From positions 1 through 39,259 of the forward strand of contig LVLI01000673.1 in assembly GCA_001687465.1 (NCBI GenBank): a stretch of DNA of 39,259 nucleotides, given 5' to 3'. The position numbers were made by a program, and so were the translations under genes. The notes under the pieces are model-generated. The model saw only the letters and a program-made list of their open reading frames with translations. It made no database searches and was not told the DNA's origin. The stretch comes from Halocafeteria seosinensis (Eukaryota; Sar; Bigyra; Bicosoecida). How positions within the stretch are numbered: the stretch's first letter is position 1; each line of letters begins with the position of its first letter. Shown in pieces: positions 10,101 through 21,194 of this stretch.

Positions 10101-10870
10101 CGGAACATCCTGACTTGGTCTCAACCGAATCCTCTGACCCTAACCGTGAAAATAAGGTGGATCAGCGCATTGCGAGGGACCGATTTGTCTCCTCACAAAG
10201 CAGGCACGGTGACCAGAAGCTTCTGCAACGCGCCGTAGCCAGCGCTCAGTTCGAACAGTTCTGTATCACTCGGTTCGCAGAAGAACGTCCCTTTGACGAG
10301 ATCGATAGAGGTGGGATAGATATTTTTGATGACCTATGTTTCTCTGCTCTAAGTAAGCGTGAACGCCGGCAAAGTAACATGAAAAATAGGCCGTACTGGG
10401 GGTTTCTCTATAAAGCGATTGCGGGGACCAAGTGCAAATCCGTTAAGCACCGCTACTTTACATTGTACGGGAATGTGTTGTGCTACTTCAAAGTCGATGA
10501 CGAGCTATACAGAGCGCTGGAAAGTGTCCGACAGGAGCGTCACTATCCTTGGGAGAATGAAGTAGTAAAATCTAGATACCGAGGTCGCTTTGAACTAAGG
10601 CCCAGAGAAACGTACCTGCAGGTTCCTTCATTCAGCGAGACGACAGTAAATACTCAGACCGCATATCCGTTTCAGGTTATAAATAGTGACGGGAACGCTT
10701 TAACTTTGTACGCAAAGGATTCCAGACAACGAGTTGCCTGGATCGAACATATAAATGCCCGACTCAAATTGGATGCAGAACTGACAAAAACTCTATATTA
10801 TAAGAGTAGAGATGACAGACTCGCTCGTCGACTGCGTGTTAGCTCCGATTCCTCGAAGCCGCTGGTGTAG
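7190..10870 (+). CDS. DENN domain protein with Cys-rich insert and C-terminal PH domain
   Basis: A single uninterrupted frame encodes 1,226 residues from the first ATG (MEKEKVVRKTR); the frame upstream lacks an ATG. An N-terminal uDENN-like block (HSFGCNTAINFYGTCL, about residues 120-135) is followed by a long insert (about 230-345) with about 12 Cys, including CPKHAWRC, CPKCECKC and CLRC. The core DENN helix-strand block IILMYNAFLVGKNVIIICDH lies near 430-450. A Ser-rich linker precedes a PH domain (about 1066-1197: KHRYFTLYGNVLCYF to RVAWIEHINARL, with the conserved C-terminal Trp). DENN proteins are usually GDP-GTP exchange factors for Rab GTPases on membranes, and the PH domain would bind lipids. 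The gene has no intron, unlike most neighbours. Its 5' end is duplicated at 38657-39259. Confidence 0.85.
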   Translation: MEKEKVVRKTRVVTAVFGPGSAVLTRETGKHARMTAQCKASLPPEHVLDTIWQDDWGAPTRFYGGQEESPSTKSHKPRKSQSLSEWVNALGAHVFPEDITVQQSHDDPQGRPQEEYRSRIHSFGCNTAINFYGTCLTRYLPVDPGSPSAGFFKLIEGLKNVEEASEPDVSEYLENCATELAEPVAIVVLSSRPLADLWKPILSTLDSMIPPQASMDEIVSEWLPTLHKAIVNNRCLGCRLPIPSQCTGNIKPKGDSDHEDDEQGLLHCSEISSTGEGCLHPHIIELQEKEFMIPPLRPHYWECPKHAWRCPKCECKCRPTSFHAGHVLPRNIVSKRCLRCTAEEEETMIPEEQLSGDLFREFVCDDRSVCADLLDGPALTTHKNLSETYNNLRDTQRKHFQFMFCKSGTPRNTLPRSDIDEMALLSQMDPYKIILMYNAFLVGKNVIIICDHLELAYDCVMALSSLVWPLKPPIPGTVSPKGFGLEFFMGRQYIFSLPRERLRHIGYLCQGEDYDGNEEDYPDCSCAGMDETYAVLENALWQGEEAPEPNFFLADVDRNDVSYRAVDPEAFLAVRHSIFLYERICRDCPLFPHVQIGSPLPPHPPLLHAEAHPQGVKQFVAEKIEHVSLLFRDWPLRLLKREILSSIGHDNLRRRVQDNPNKDVHGIDNVKGWNVIKNQSFYDFHQTEGVVALPFIFGETENLYLCDRFAKSQPDVAYEFVRMSEHLKSLKDNRSSNISYSKGVARAIDSDDEMFETFEISPSESGYFQLLSPWELWRSHEVNVGDLERQEALEQLWSRFCESTEETDLPPWSPFTYPRTPDISFCNVRMAFLSVFVSLFKAFRYYINFPADLTPGTEAGNYHRSRLLNERVSSYASDKRGGLMDESNHRSISVEGCPCNHGVGNEYQHSRHTEQKRSVASTAQVCDTEDTKTPRPLTKIASSPTISKDSDGAAERKRALSSHTDWSQFLSEHPDLVSTESSDPNRENKVDQRIARDRFVSSQSRHGDQKLLQRAVASAQFEQFCITRFAEERPFDEIDRGGIDIFDDLCFSALSKRERRQSNMKNRPYWGFLYKAIAGTKCKSVKHRYFTLYGNVLCYFKVDDELYRALESVRQERHYPWENEVVKSRYRGRFELRPRETYLQVPSFSETTVNTQTAYPFQVINSDGNALTLYAKDSRQRVAWIEHINARLKLDAELTKTLYYKSRDDRLARRLRVSSDSSKPLV

Positions 10871-11766
10871 GGGAGCATAGGCAGTACTTCCGGCTCTGTT
10901 GCTGCCGAGACTCGAGTGACAAGACCACAGAAGATGTTGTTCATGCAAGTATAGTGTAGTCAGGTGCATGTGCAATTCATTTATGGATTGTGCGGCTGAG
11001 CAGAATGACCACTCGCTGCTTTCCATATCACCTGTGTCGAGAATGCCGTTTTTAATCAAGAGTGTCCTCCCGGATTCCTAGATGCAGAAGCACACTATTC
11101 GGTTAAAGCGAATTAATCAAGTGGGGCATGTTTTGCCCGCGTTGACTTTCATGAGCGTAAGAGGATACTTCAGGAGTTCCACTCTTCGTGAAAGCTATAC
11201 CATATGTGTTGCACTATTCAGTGAAAATACTGGCACTGTTCTGCAGTCTACAGGCGGTCAGAGTCCATTGTAGTATGCACGCACTCTGTTGCCAAGGACC
11301 TACAGTACGGCCACACTACTGTACAACAACTGTACATTTAGCGTCTTCCGGTCGGAGCAATACTCAGTTATATTCAGTTAGGGTTAGTTGAGTATAGGTT
11401 CACTCGCAGTACTAATACACAGTTTTTTACACACACACACACACACTGCGGAATTTCGGCTTTCTCACTCTGTCTGTACGAGTTACCCGTTGGAGTTAGT
11501 CTTGAACTGCTCCTTGTCGTTCGTCCGTATGCAATTTATACATTCTGTGCGGTATAATAATGTTGGTTAGACGAGCTTTTTTGTTTTGGTATGCAGCGGG
11601 ATAGACAGAGTACCGTGGTAGTACACCACGTGGGTCGCCGTCGCCGAGACTCGCCGTTAACTTAACGCGCGCGATGTCGCAACTTCACAATTGTGTGTTG
11701 TAATAGCTCGTATTTCATCATTGTTAATGGCGTGTATGAAGGGCAAGCGAGCAAACAAAGTCGGCC
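10871..11766. other. Intergenic: 3' UTR of DENN gene and promoter of LRR gene
   Basis: No gene is evident. It holds a GTACAA/TGTACA pair at 11321-11336, a GTTAGGGTTAG string at 11378-11388 and a CA run at 11430-11446. Confidence 0.5.
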
Positions 11767-13916
11767 ATGGAGAAAGTAGCCCGTCCGGAGAATGAGCTTC
11801 CGAATCCCACGGCCAAGGCGATCAAAGGATGCACGGAGCTGCACCTGGGCCGACAAGAAATTACACATTTACAAGGACTCGAACGCTTCGTGAATCTTGA
11901 GGTTCTTTGGATCAATGACAATCGCATCGGGAGGCTGGAGAATCTGGGCAACAATACGCGCCTGAAAGAGCTGTATGCGCACCGGAATGAGATCTACACA
12001 CTCAAAGGGAGTTTACCGAAACTGAAATTCTTACGCGTCCTGACGCTAGGTAATAATCGCTTGAGCTCATTGGATACCCTGATTGCCACGCTCAAAAAAT
12101 GCGCCTACCTCGAAGAACTAGGTATGTCTGAATCACTTCTAGCAGGAGCGTTGGGTTCCCGACAAGGCGTGCGATGAGTTTGCAGATATGCACGGCAACC
12201 CGTGCTCCGAGGAAGTCAATTACAGATACAAATTGATTCATGCGTTTCCTACTCTAAAGGTGCTGGATCGTCACGTGATTACCGACATAGAGCGTTATGA
12301 AGCGCAGAAAAAGTGTGTACCCTCTCCTCCATCGTCGGCTTGTCGAGTACCGTGGAGGTCACTGTTGTTTATATGGCAGGTTCTCTAAGCCGAAGCAGGA
12401 TAAGTTGATGAAGAAATCGTCATCCACGTCAACGATGGACCGTTCACGTCGATTGTCGGTGCAGTATGGTGTCGTGTAAGTATGGCCTACATTCGCTGGT
12501 ATGGCAATTACAGCTATCATCGTCTGTCGGCTCCAGTGGCAAGGAGGAAGAGACGGAAACTCCAGTACAACGTATGCTTAGGCGAGATATCAAGGAAGCG
12601 CAAAGAGAGCAAAAGGTATGTCATTTTAATACTTGTATCGTGGCTGTGTATCATCAGATTTCTGATTCCAGAGAGAGCAACTGAGGGACGTCGAGGAAAT
12701 GCTTTCGCAAAAAGAAGAACGACAGGTGTTATCAAAGTCAATCGCGGAGCAGTTGCCATATTCTGCTTTAGAGACCTTGGTTCAGGATGATGATACCATC
12801 GTGAATAAATCCATTCGTGCGGGGATGCAGCACCGAGGAGCACTTCCCCACGCTACACGTGCCGACGGCATGAGCGCGATGCTGACAATGCGGCAAGGCT
12901 ATTCCGAACGATTGCTCGATTCCGCTCAAGCCCGATCGACAAAATCATCAACGTTGTCTTCAGATAGACAAACAACTTTCTCACCGATCCGCAGAAAAGG
13001 GGGACAAGCATCCACCGCAGATGTCAATGGGCTCTCTGCATGGGACGTATATACGTTAAAGAAATTGTTTAAACAAGCGGATGGGGATAAAGACGGAAAC
13101 CTCACTGTTTCAGAGCTCCAGGGTGCTTTCGACAACGCTATCGACTATGGAATCGCTCTCATGGGAAATGAATCTCATGAAATGACTGACTTCCTGTTCG
13201 AGCAATGTAAAAAGTACGAAGAACCAGAATCAAACACAGTTTCGATCAAGGTTCTATCATGGTTCGTCGAACCGCTAAGCAAGCAGTCAGAAGAAGTACA
13301 AGGTGCAATTAAATTTAAAGCACTTAACGAAAAGGAGGCCGGCGATCAAGCTCAGGTGTATCACCACAAAGTTCAAAAGATACATGATCAACTAAGAGAG
13401 TTAGCAGATAGCGATCCGCGAAAGCAAGTACTGCAGAAGCAGGTGTTCTCGTCGCTCCAGACGTTCAACCGTCTTGAAGACATACATGAGCGCGCAGGCG
13501 GCTCCGTAAGTACCTCGTGAATTAGTTTTTTTCATATCAAGAAGGATTTGTTTCCCCATTCATTCCTGATGCAGTTCGACCCCGCTAAGGCTCCGCCTCC
13601 TGCTCCCCGTCGGAGGACAGATATTGTGGAGTTCATTTCTACCGTTCCTCTTCGCGAAGCGCAAAAGACTCTTCGGGAAGACAAAAAGGATTACAAGATT
13701 CCTCCTCCAGGGCAGGAATCTGATAGTGACAGTGATCCAGAAGATGGTAAGTTCATAGATATAGCCCATCTCGTGCGGGTTCTCTATGATATTCTCACAC
13801 CGTCGAGTTGGTATTCAGAGATGCGTGTCACCGGAAGTCGGAAGTTCGACGATTACCGTAAGCGAAGGAAAGCTCGGAAGCCGAAGGTAGTATTGACAGA
13901 TCTCCTGAGACTCTGA
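11767..13916 (+). CDS. SDS22-type leucine-rich repeat protein with EF-hand
   Basis: Seven exons give about 593 aa: 11767-12121, 12186-12312, 12380-12473, 12514-12615, 12672-13505, 13575-13746, 13819-13916. The start is the ATG at 11767. Exons 1-2 hold SDS22-like repeats (LHLGRQEITHLQGLE, LEVLWINDNRIGRLENL, LKELYAHRNEIYTL, LRVLTLGNNRLSSLDTL, LEELDMHGNPC) and the usual capping motif (FPTLKVLD). Splicing across intron 1 restores LEELDMHGNPC. A charged coiled region follows, then a canonical EF-hand loop (DGDKDGNLTVSE, about residue 360) predicted to bind calcium; the second EF unit is degenerate. The end is Pro-rich, acidic, then basic. LRR proteins of this type are often ciliary or phosphatase-binding scaffolds; the exact role is unknown. 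Intron 3 (12474-12513) would be only 40 nt with a GTGTAAGT donor, so that boundary is least certain. Confidence 0.8.
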
Positions 13917-14161
13917 TAGATGTTTCATTCAAGGTGGTTATATGGTTGCGGAAGTGACGATGACTACGCATTATTGGCCGGTGGAAGATTCGTCGTCTTA
14001 CGCGGAACACCATACAACTGTATCAAGTCTTCATGGTTATACTAGTCGATTCCCCGGTACCAGATAATGTGCTATTATTACCCACTAAATTAGTAGTTAG
14101 AAAAACTACTTTCCTGGTTGAGTGCTATAGAAACCGTCTGCCCGATCGCGATCGCCCTGCA
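13917..14161. other. Short convergent intergenic region
   Basis: The 3' ends of the LRR/EF-hand and PRL genes face each other across 245 bp. An alternative last exon of the LRR gene starting after the AG near 13934 is possible. Confidence 0.4.
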
Positions 14162-14863
14162 CTACATGACGGTGCAGCTTGACTTCTTTCGTCGTTTATA
14201 AGAATCTTCTAAGTATTTCAATTGTTTTTGATTAATGGCGCCCCTTCGTTTATCGCGTATCAAATTAACCGCCTTCAACGGCTCGACTCCCTCCTCAATA
14301 AGGGCAATAGCCACCAAGACAGGGGCTCTACCAAGACCAGCAACGCAGTGCACCGCAACTGCAGGGTCTGAATACATAACGCCGAGTTCGTTTCCTTGTG
14401 AATCTTTCGCCGCTTGTTTCTTTTTGAATCGCTTTTCACAGATGTCAAGCCACGTATCAATAATATGGTCCGGTGGTGCACTGCCATCGTCGAATACCAG
14501 ATCCTGGAAAACAATAAAAGCGGGGAAGAAGATGATCATTCCTGAATAAACAACGGATGAGATCGCAGTAATTACTTACATGGACTTGCACTCCTGACTT
14601 CTGTACTCGTTCAGCGCTATAGTGGCTCTCGCAGGCTCGAACTAAATCTGTTACGTGATGTTTCTTAAATTCACTCAAATATGCTTCCACATTGGCATCT
14701 GTAGGCTGCATTCACTCATGTATATAAAAACACGCTATAAACTGTCACCAGAGTAGGGCGTACATCATGTGAAGTACCGAGTACTTACAGCATCAATGAT
14801 TAAGAACCGTAGGTTCTTGAACTCGATGAAGCTTGGGGCGTTTGCCACCTTTGGTTTCGACAT
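14162..14863 (-). CDS. PRL-type (PTP4A) protein tyrosine phosphatase
   Basis: Three exons (14863-14789, 14705-14580, 14503-14162) join in phase 0 to give 180 aa, the usual PRL size plus a small insert. The introns are 83 and 76 nt with GTAAGT donors. The start MSKPKVANAPSFIEFKNLRF matches the family's N-terminal strand. Key residues are present: VRACE (Cys50, regulatory disulfide partner), FDDG with general-acid Asp72, and signature CVAGLGRAPVLVA with catalytic Cys120 and Arg126. As in other PRLs, Ala replaces the usual Ser/Thr after the Arg. The C-terminus is KRRKKSSCTVM, a polybasic stretch plus CaaX box, so the protein should be prenylated and membrane-bound. In animals PRLs bind CNNM magnesium transporters. 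The insert before the signature (KKKQAAKDSQGNELG) is unusual. It converges on the LRR/EF-hand gene. Confidence 0.95.
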
Positions 14864-15761
14864 TGTTGTTGTGCTGGCGTTCGTGCTTTACTCTTCTCTT
14901 GAGTTGTTTTGCTTTACAACAAAACCAGCGAGTGACAGCTCCTTAACTCAATAGTCTAAGGACTGATATAATTTAGATCTCGCTTCGCGTAATCGATTAA
15001 CGAGGGACCGAACAGTCTGTACTTGCTGAGCATGCCGTTCCCAACAATACCACCACAACAACTTCCAACGCGTCTCAATAAAGAATCCAGTCCCAAAGAA
15101 CGAGCGTGTGATACTGTCATCACCAATACAAACGCAATGGTAATATCGTTAACACAGGCCTTTGCATGAAAGAGTCAACACGAAAACGGAGGGGAAAATC
15201 GCCAACAACTGCGATTCTCTCCTAGGCATCCACTTGTATGTTTGCGTCCACGTACCCACCAAAAGTATCAGTACTCAATCATGAATATACACGTATACAG
15301 ACGAGTAATTGACGTAATAAGTGGGGTTCGGCGTGAAGTAAACACCATCGTGCGGGCCATTCACCGCATCTAGCCACCACCCACATCGTATATGGTATTG
15401 AGACACCGGAAACAGACGAAAAGGATCCCATAGAGGCATTTTATTACGGTGTATATGACATGTTCGGCTCTCAGTCCCCTCCACGCAGGGACAAAAAGAG
15501 CTGGGTGTTGAAGTTACCCTTGCGCTTCCCCTGTCACGAAATGCATGGGACTGACGAAACCTCCACCCTCATTCCTCTCCCATCGACATCTCTTGGAGCA
15601 AGAACACAATCAGTCACGCAATTGAGATACTTACATTCACTGCAACAATATTAGATGCGCGTCAGATCAGGCAATGTTTGCAAAGTCATTCTGAATATAG
15701 GGTCGACTCAAGTGATTGAACTGGCAGACTGCAAGTTGAAGCTAAGCCGAACTCTTTGACT

Positions 15762-15955
15762 TTGACTTCCTCGGCGGAAGACTTCCGGAAGTGCGAAGAT
15801 TGTCCACCAAACGGTTGATGGCACAAAACGACAAGGAAATGGACAGGGAAAAACGCCAACCTGAACTTCTTTTTTTTTTTGACTTCCTCGGAGGAAGTTC
15901 CTCCAACAACGAGACACACTGACAATGAGTGGTAGAAGAGTGTCCACCAAAGAGT
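15762..15955. repeat. Imperfect tandem duplication with palindromic CTTCCTCGG core
   Basis: TTGACTTCCTCGGCGGAAG (from 15762) with GTCCACCAAACGGTTG recurs as TTGACTTCCTCGGAGGAAG (from 15889) with GTCCACCAAAGAGTTG. Each CTTCC..GGAAG core is a near-palindrome able to fold. A run of T precedes the second unit. Confidence 0.6.
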
Positions 15956-17293
15956 TGGACGTACATGCATATGTACACATGTACGACACAAGCTGGGACC
16001 ATTTGTGCTGAGGTCTTGTTGTAGTGTACAACCGTACCAGAAAGTTGACAGTTTCTTTCTTCCACCTCACGGACACCTGGCTGACTGTATCTGTACCAGA
16101 AGTTACATACGTGTGATGTATGTGTCTGTACAAAAAGGGGGCCCCAAAAAACCAGGTCTTAGTTAGTTAACTACGCGTTTAAACACACCAACGCATTTGA
16201 CCATGGCGCCAGAGGAAGCACTACATGGTAAAGCTTACATTGGTTGAAGCTATTGAGGGAATCTCTCAAGGGTTCATTCCTGGAAAATGCAAAGTGACGG
16301 ATGAAGTTCGTTGGACTCAGGGCATTACACAAAATGTTTGGATCAGAGCAGAGAGAGGACGTTACATCAACCCTTATTGATAATGCCCTAGGATGTCTTT
16401 GCCTCGAAGAAGGACATGGGACTCTAGCAGCAAGCCAAAGAAGGGAAGCCACGTTCAAGCTGGTGGTTGCGTCCTGATCAACCTGACTTGCAAGTTGAAT
16501 AGAACGAGGCACTATTGAAAAATTTTGCCGTCTTTGCTTCAACTCTTGGTCAGCAAGTGGAAGACTGCATACAGGTGTTAAAAGAAAGGAACGTTCACGA
16601 AAATTCTACAGATACTGTACATTCCACGAATCTGTACCACGAACACCTCTCCATCTAACTACCTTATTACTCATTATAATGGAATCCTAAGGGAACAGCT
16701 ACAACGACAGCGACCATTCGCTTGTTTAAGCGCGATTTGATTTATATATGAAGTAGGGATGGCTGCTTGCAGGAGTGGCGCCTAAGCCTGATTCAGACTG
16801 CCTGAAGCGTTTGGAGGAGATTAGACTATTGATTTCTGATGAGCTCCATATGGTCATTATGGTATACCGGTATCATGTGCACAGTGTACAGGCTCATTAG
16901 GGTTGCAGCTGCCCCGTGTGCGCACACTTTACACCAAAGTCTGGCTGCCAACCACTTCCCGTTGCCATGGAGAAGCCAGTTAAAGTCAAGGATATGTATG
17001 ATAGGGGCCCTAAACATGGCAAAGGGGTTCCTTTGGGGAATGAAGAAAGATGTCCCGTTGCAGGTAAACCAAACAGTACAAGTCCCTTCCACCTCACTTC
17101 CCTGTACACTTCCGGATGCACTTCAGCGAGAGCGTGTATTCAACTTCAGCGAGGCTGAGATGAAGAAAGGGAAATCAAAATGACAGATTGGCATCCATCA
17201 GGGAAACTTTGTGACTTTTGTAGTCTTACACTAGAAAACAAACGTGAACTAATTTACCTTACCTCAGGTTACAACCTGCTTAACTTACAGGCG

Positions 17294-17329
17294 AATCAAG
17301 TTGTGATTCAAGTTGTGATTCAACTTGTG
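17294..17329 (+). repeat. 12-bp unit repeated three times
   Basis: AATCAAGTTGTG, ATTCAAGTTGTG and ATTCAACTTGTG lie head to tail. No function is evident. Confidence 0.7.
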
Positions 17330-18821
17330 AAATGCAAAACTTCAATCTTCAACAACCGCACGCTCAAGCGCGCTCTGTTGCAAGCATTGTCTAGAAAGCG
17401 AGCTCATTCGGGGGTTGTCCATTCTCCACGTGTTTGGTCCCTTAAAAACGTGCGTTGATTTACTGTTAACAAGCAGTGCGGTTGATAGCGAACACTATAA
17501 TAGCTCGTTAGGTCTGTCCAAGCCACATAACCGACATATACACCCTCACACCAACACACGTTCCGTGGGAAGCGACCGAGCTCGTCAGAAACGTCATTGA
17601 AGCTTTGTACTTGGACCTATCGTCATATCGATTGGAATTGGACTGACTGGGTTGGAATAGTGCTTGTACAGACAAGCAGTGATTCGAAGACCCTGTGCAT
17701 ACGAGGAAAAAGTGAGTAATCGCCCTCTCAGTTAAAGTTGAAGTTTCCGGGGAAATCATTCCCTCTGTTATGATAAAGAGCCCGATGTCGGGCCAGAAGG
17801 GACTTGTGAAGCCACAAGAGTGAAGATTCGATGTATACACTGAGTAGGAATGTTGGAAAAGGGACATGTGTCGAATAAACGGGGAGTGACTTGGACGAGA
17901 CACGTTTCGTTTTCGAGAAAAGTTCGCACAACACATGGAAGAAGAGGTCTTTGTTTGAAGTCTGTGCTCCATATGGAGGTCAGTGCAACCTGCATGTGAT
18001 TTCCTGAAGGAGGCCCAAAGGCATGGGGTGAATGAGTTAGGGGTACGATGAATACTTTTCACAGCTTCGCTGGGTTGAACTTCAGGAGGGATGGCGTCGT
18101 TGCGGTCGTCTAGGCGACTAACTCGCCGTCCACCGTATATTCCTCGAATTCTCTAGTTAAACAGTGCTGCCTTCCAAGGGACCTTTCTCATACACCTTTT
18201 TTGAGGGCTGGGTGGATGACTTACCTGAGCTTCGCCAGTTGAACTTCTGTCTCCCTGCTGGTGCTCCCTACATTTTCCTTTTTGTCGTTCCGGCCCGAGG
18301 AGTCATGCCAATTCCTTGTATCCCCAGCATTTCGCTTTATGTGGCTACCTAGTAGTGTGCTTCTTGATGAGAGGTTCTAGGAGTGTTGTTTTGCTCTAGA
18401 GAACACTAGGGAACTGTTGCGGGGGGCGTTTGACTCACGGCGCGACTGCGGCCGTTTAGCTTCACACGCACCATTGTGGGTGGCTCCCCGTCCATCGCGA
18501 TTGTCGTATTTCTCACGAGTGGATTTGTCTCGTTGTTGTGCTTGTTTCCATTTCTTTTTTGTGTGTGTGTGTGTGTTTGTTTGTTTGTTTGTCCTGAGTT
18601 ACCAACTGGGTTTGTCGATCGCAGAGTGCAAGAAATATCGCGCGCGCTAAGCTACGACAGAAGTCACTTGGTTTCCAATTAACAGATAGTTACGTGGTAG
18701 TAAGGCATGCGCCATTATTTGGATTCGATCTAGACAACTTGGGCAAGCACAGAGGAGGGCTCTTAAACTGAGATTCGTAATTCCCTCTTGGGTAGTTAAC
18801 CAGACGGACGGCAACACAAGA

Positions 18822-21194
18822 ATGTCCTCGAAGCAAGTTGGAGGGGATATAATAGCAAGCGCCTCGTCTAAAGCTGAGGTTGCTCAAGCGAAGGGGAAGT
18901 CCGATGAGTCGGCAACGCAAACTGGACACGACAAAGGAAAACGCAAGGATGCAAAAGAGGGAAGTAGGACTCGTCCTGTTGAAAAGCTGACTCGAAGTTT
19001 GTTATCTACTTATAAGGGTATAAATGAAGTGTATTATCGGAAAAAACAAGAGCGACTGAAAGCCAAGGAAGAAAACGCGAAATCTTCGTCTCCTTCCAAG
19101 GGGTCGAATGCGTCGGTAGATTATGAGGTGGTAAAAGGTGACTGTATCGGCGAAGACAACAGATACGAAATAGTAGAACGTCTAGGGAAAGGATCTTTTG
19201 GACAAGTTGTTGCCGCGTGGGACAAAATTGAAGAGAAGAAGGTAGCGATCAAAATAATTAAGAACAAGGAGGCGTTCAGGAAGCAAGCAGAAACGGAGAT
19301 CCGTCTGTTGAAGGTATTGAACCAGTACGACCCGAACGACCAGTGGTGTATAGGTAAGCAACGGTATTCAATCTTCTATAGTTGTCGTGGAGGTGATTGC
19401 TTGTGTGCTTCATGCAGTGCGGTTTCTTGGAACCTTTGACCATCACGGACACACCTGTATCATTTTCGAACACTTATCCATGAATATGTATGAACTTTTG
19501 AAGAGGAGCCAGTTCATGGGAGTGAACTTGTTCCTCATTAGAAAGTTCGCTAGGCAGATCTTGCGAGTAAGTTCCTAATTTGTTGCAGCTGTCATTATCG
19601 GTAGCGTACATTCCGTTCTTCTGGCTTTTGCAATGTTCAGACTTTAGCATTCTTATCTCTGCCGAATGTCGACATCATACACTGTGATCTAAAGCCAGAA
19701 AACATATTGTTTAGGGTTCCCAATCGAAGTGCTGTCAAAGTATTGGACTTCGGCAGCAGCTGCAAGCGGAATGAACAGGTACGTTGTCTTGGCTCTTATT
19801 TGCATCGGTGGATTTGGATAAACGTGATGATCATCTAAATGCAGATGTATGTCTACATACAATCGCGATTCTACCGCAGTCCAGAGGTTATCCTCGGACT
19901 CCCGTACGACCAAGCTATTGATATGTGGAGCCTTGGTTGCATGCTTGTTGAAATGCATACTGGTTCACCTTTATTCTCGGGAAGAGATGAACATGATCAA
20001 ATTACCAGGTTTGTCAAACTGAAGGGCCTCCCTCCGCAGTGGATGCTTGAAAGGGGTAGGAAGACTCATCGATTTTTTGACATTATCACTCCGAGAGTCA
20101 CACCGAAGAAACAAAGTTCTCGTTCCGAAAAAACTGAAAAGGTACCGACATGTGAAAGTGACGAAGACTCTGATACGAACGTTCCTACCAAGGGCAGAGG
20201 ACAATCCCAGGGTACATCCGGGGACGGTTCTAGTAAGAAGGCAAGGAGAGTGGTAGAAGAGCCAACAAGAAACTCCACTTCTGCGGACTGCTTCCGGTCT
20301 TCGCGGAGCGCTGACCGAAGGCGCAAGGCCCACGTGCAACGCATGCGTCACTACCGCAACCCCTGTATGGCATTTCCGATGCCTGTTGAGTACAGACTTC
20401 GTCCTCGAACAAAGAAGTATGCGAGGGAACCAAGAATTAACACAAACTTGCGAGAGGTCTTGATGATGGACAAGGGTGGACCCGGAGCAAAATCTAACCG
20501 CTCTGATGATGAAAAGCGTCGAACCCATTATCAATACTGTCTTTTCATTGACCTGATCGAACGAATGCTCGACTACGACCCTAAGAAACGGATAAAACCT
20601 ATGGAAGCGCTAAATCACCCATTTCTTCGAGACGAACATGGCTCCAAGGGTGCTCCAGAAGAAGAAGAAGCCGAAACTACATCGTACAACTCATTGCTTC
20701 CCTCTCCGAATGCAGATGAAATTCGGCATGTGTCGGAAGTGGCGCCTGATTTACGAGCTGCCGTCTATAAGGAGTACTCACTTTCGAAGCGCGTTTGGGA
20801 AGGAGGTGTGCAGAGTAACGAAGACGATTCCAGTGGTGGAGAACCTGAGGCAAGCCAGTCAGAAGTAGGCTCCGGCCGCACATTTGTGCCTCAAAAGGAT
20901 CTTTCCGATACTGAATCGAAGTTTGAGAAGTGGGTGAAGAAGGTGGGTCAACCGGCTAATACTGATGCTCATCCCATTCCCCGCGCGTTCAGTAGTGCAA
21001 CCCTGTCTTCGGTCGCTGCAAATAATGGAGATGGTTCGGCAAATGTGAGTGATTTTGTTCACGACAGTTCGTCTCTGTTTGGTCGAAAAGTAGAGGCCAA
21101 GAAGCCTCCTCAAGCACCGGCTAACAGCAAAGCGGAGACATACCGCCAGCAGCAGCGCTCTGCCCCCACACTTCCATCTAAGTCGTTTGGGTAG
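18822..21194 (+). CDS. DYRK1-type dual-specificity protein kinase
   Basis: Four exons (18822-19353, 19418-19566, 19641-19778, 19845-21194) give about 722 aa. The introns are 64-74 nt and each junction restores kinase sequence ([28 protein letters not shown]). The N-terminus is Lys/Glu-rich. The kinase domain starts [17 protein letters not shown]. It has VAIK (Lys144), HCDLKPEN (Asp244) and LDFGSSC (Asp264). The activation loop [14 protein letters not shown] keeps the DYRK YxY autophosphorylation site (Tyr275, Tyr277). GGPG and [10 protein letters not shown] match DYRK1-like members. The family phosphorylates Ser/Thr after folding-time Tyr autophosphorylation and regulates growth and splicing. 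A roughly 100-residue Ser/Arg-rich insert splits the CMGC insert region after HRFFDII, and a 170-residue acidic/Ser-rich tail follows. All catalytic residues are present. Confidence 0.95.

Larger units (their letters stand above)
14864..18821. other. About 4 kb without a convincing gene
   Basis: Many short frames lie on both strands with no recognisable domain. Visible structure: an imperfect duplication at 15762-15817 and 15889-15955; a run of GTAC sites at 15958-16130; a 51-codon forward frame at 16225 (MVKLTLVEAIEGISQGF start); a frame from the ATG at 16967 (MEKPVKVKDMYDRGPK); a 12-bp triplicate at 17294-17329; and TG then TTTG runs at 18558-18592. The GC level is like the neighbours. It may hold decayed elements or non-coding transcripts. 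The last few hundred bases should contain the DYRK promoter. Confidence 0.4.

Noticed and set aside
16225-16300. GGTTCATTCC resembling a tRNA B box
   Set aside because: No A box, acceptor stem or cloverleaf can be drawn around it. No tRNA, rRNA or CRISPR array was seen anywhere in the window.
16916-17158. Forward frame with MEKPVKVKDMYDRGPK
   Set aside because: It looks partly protein-like, but the frame on either side loses this character and no exon partners were found.
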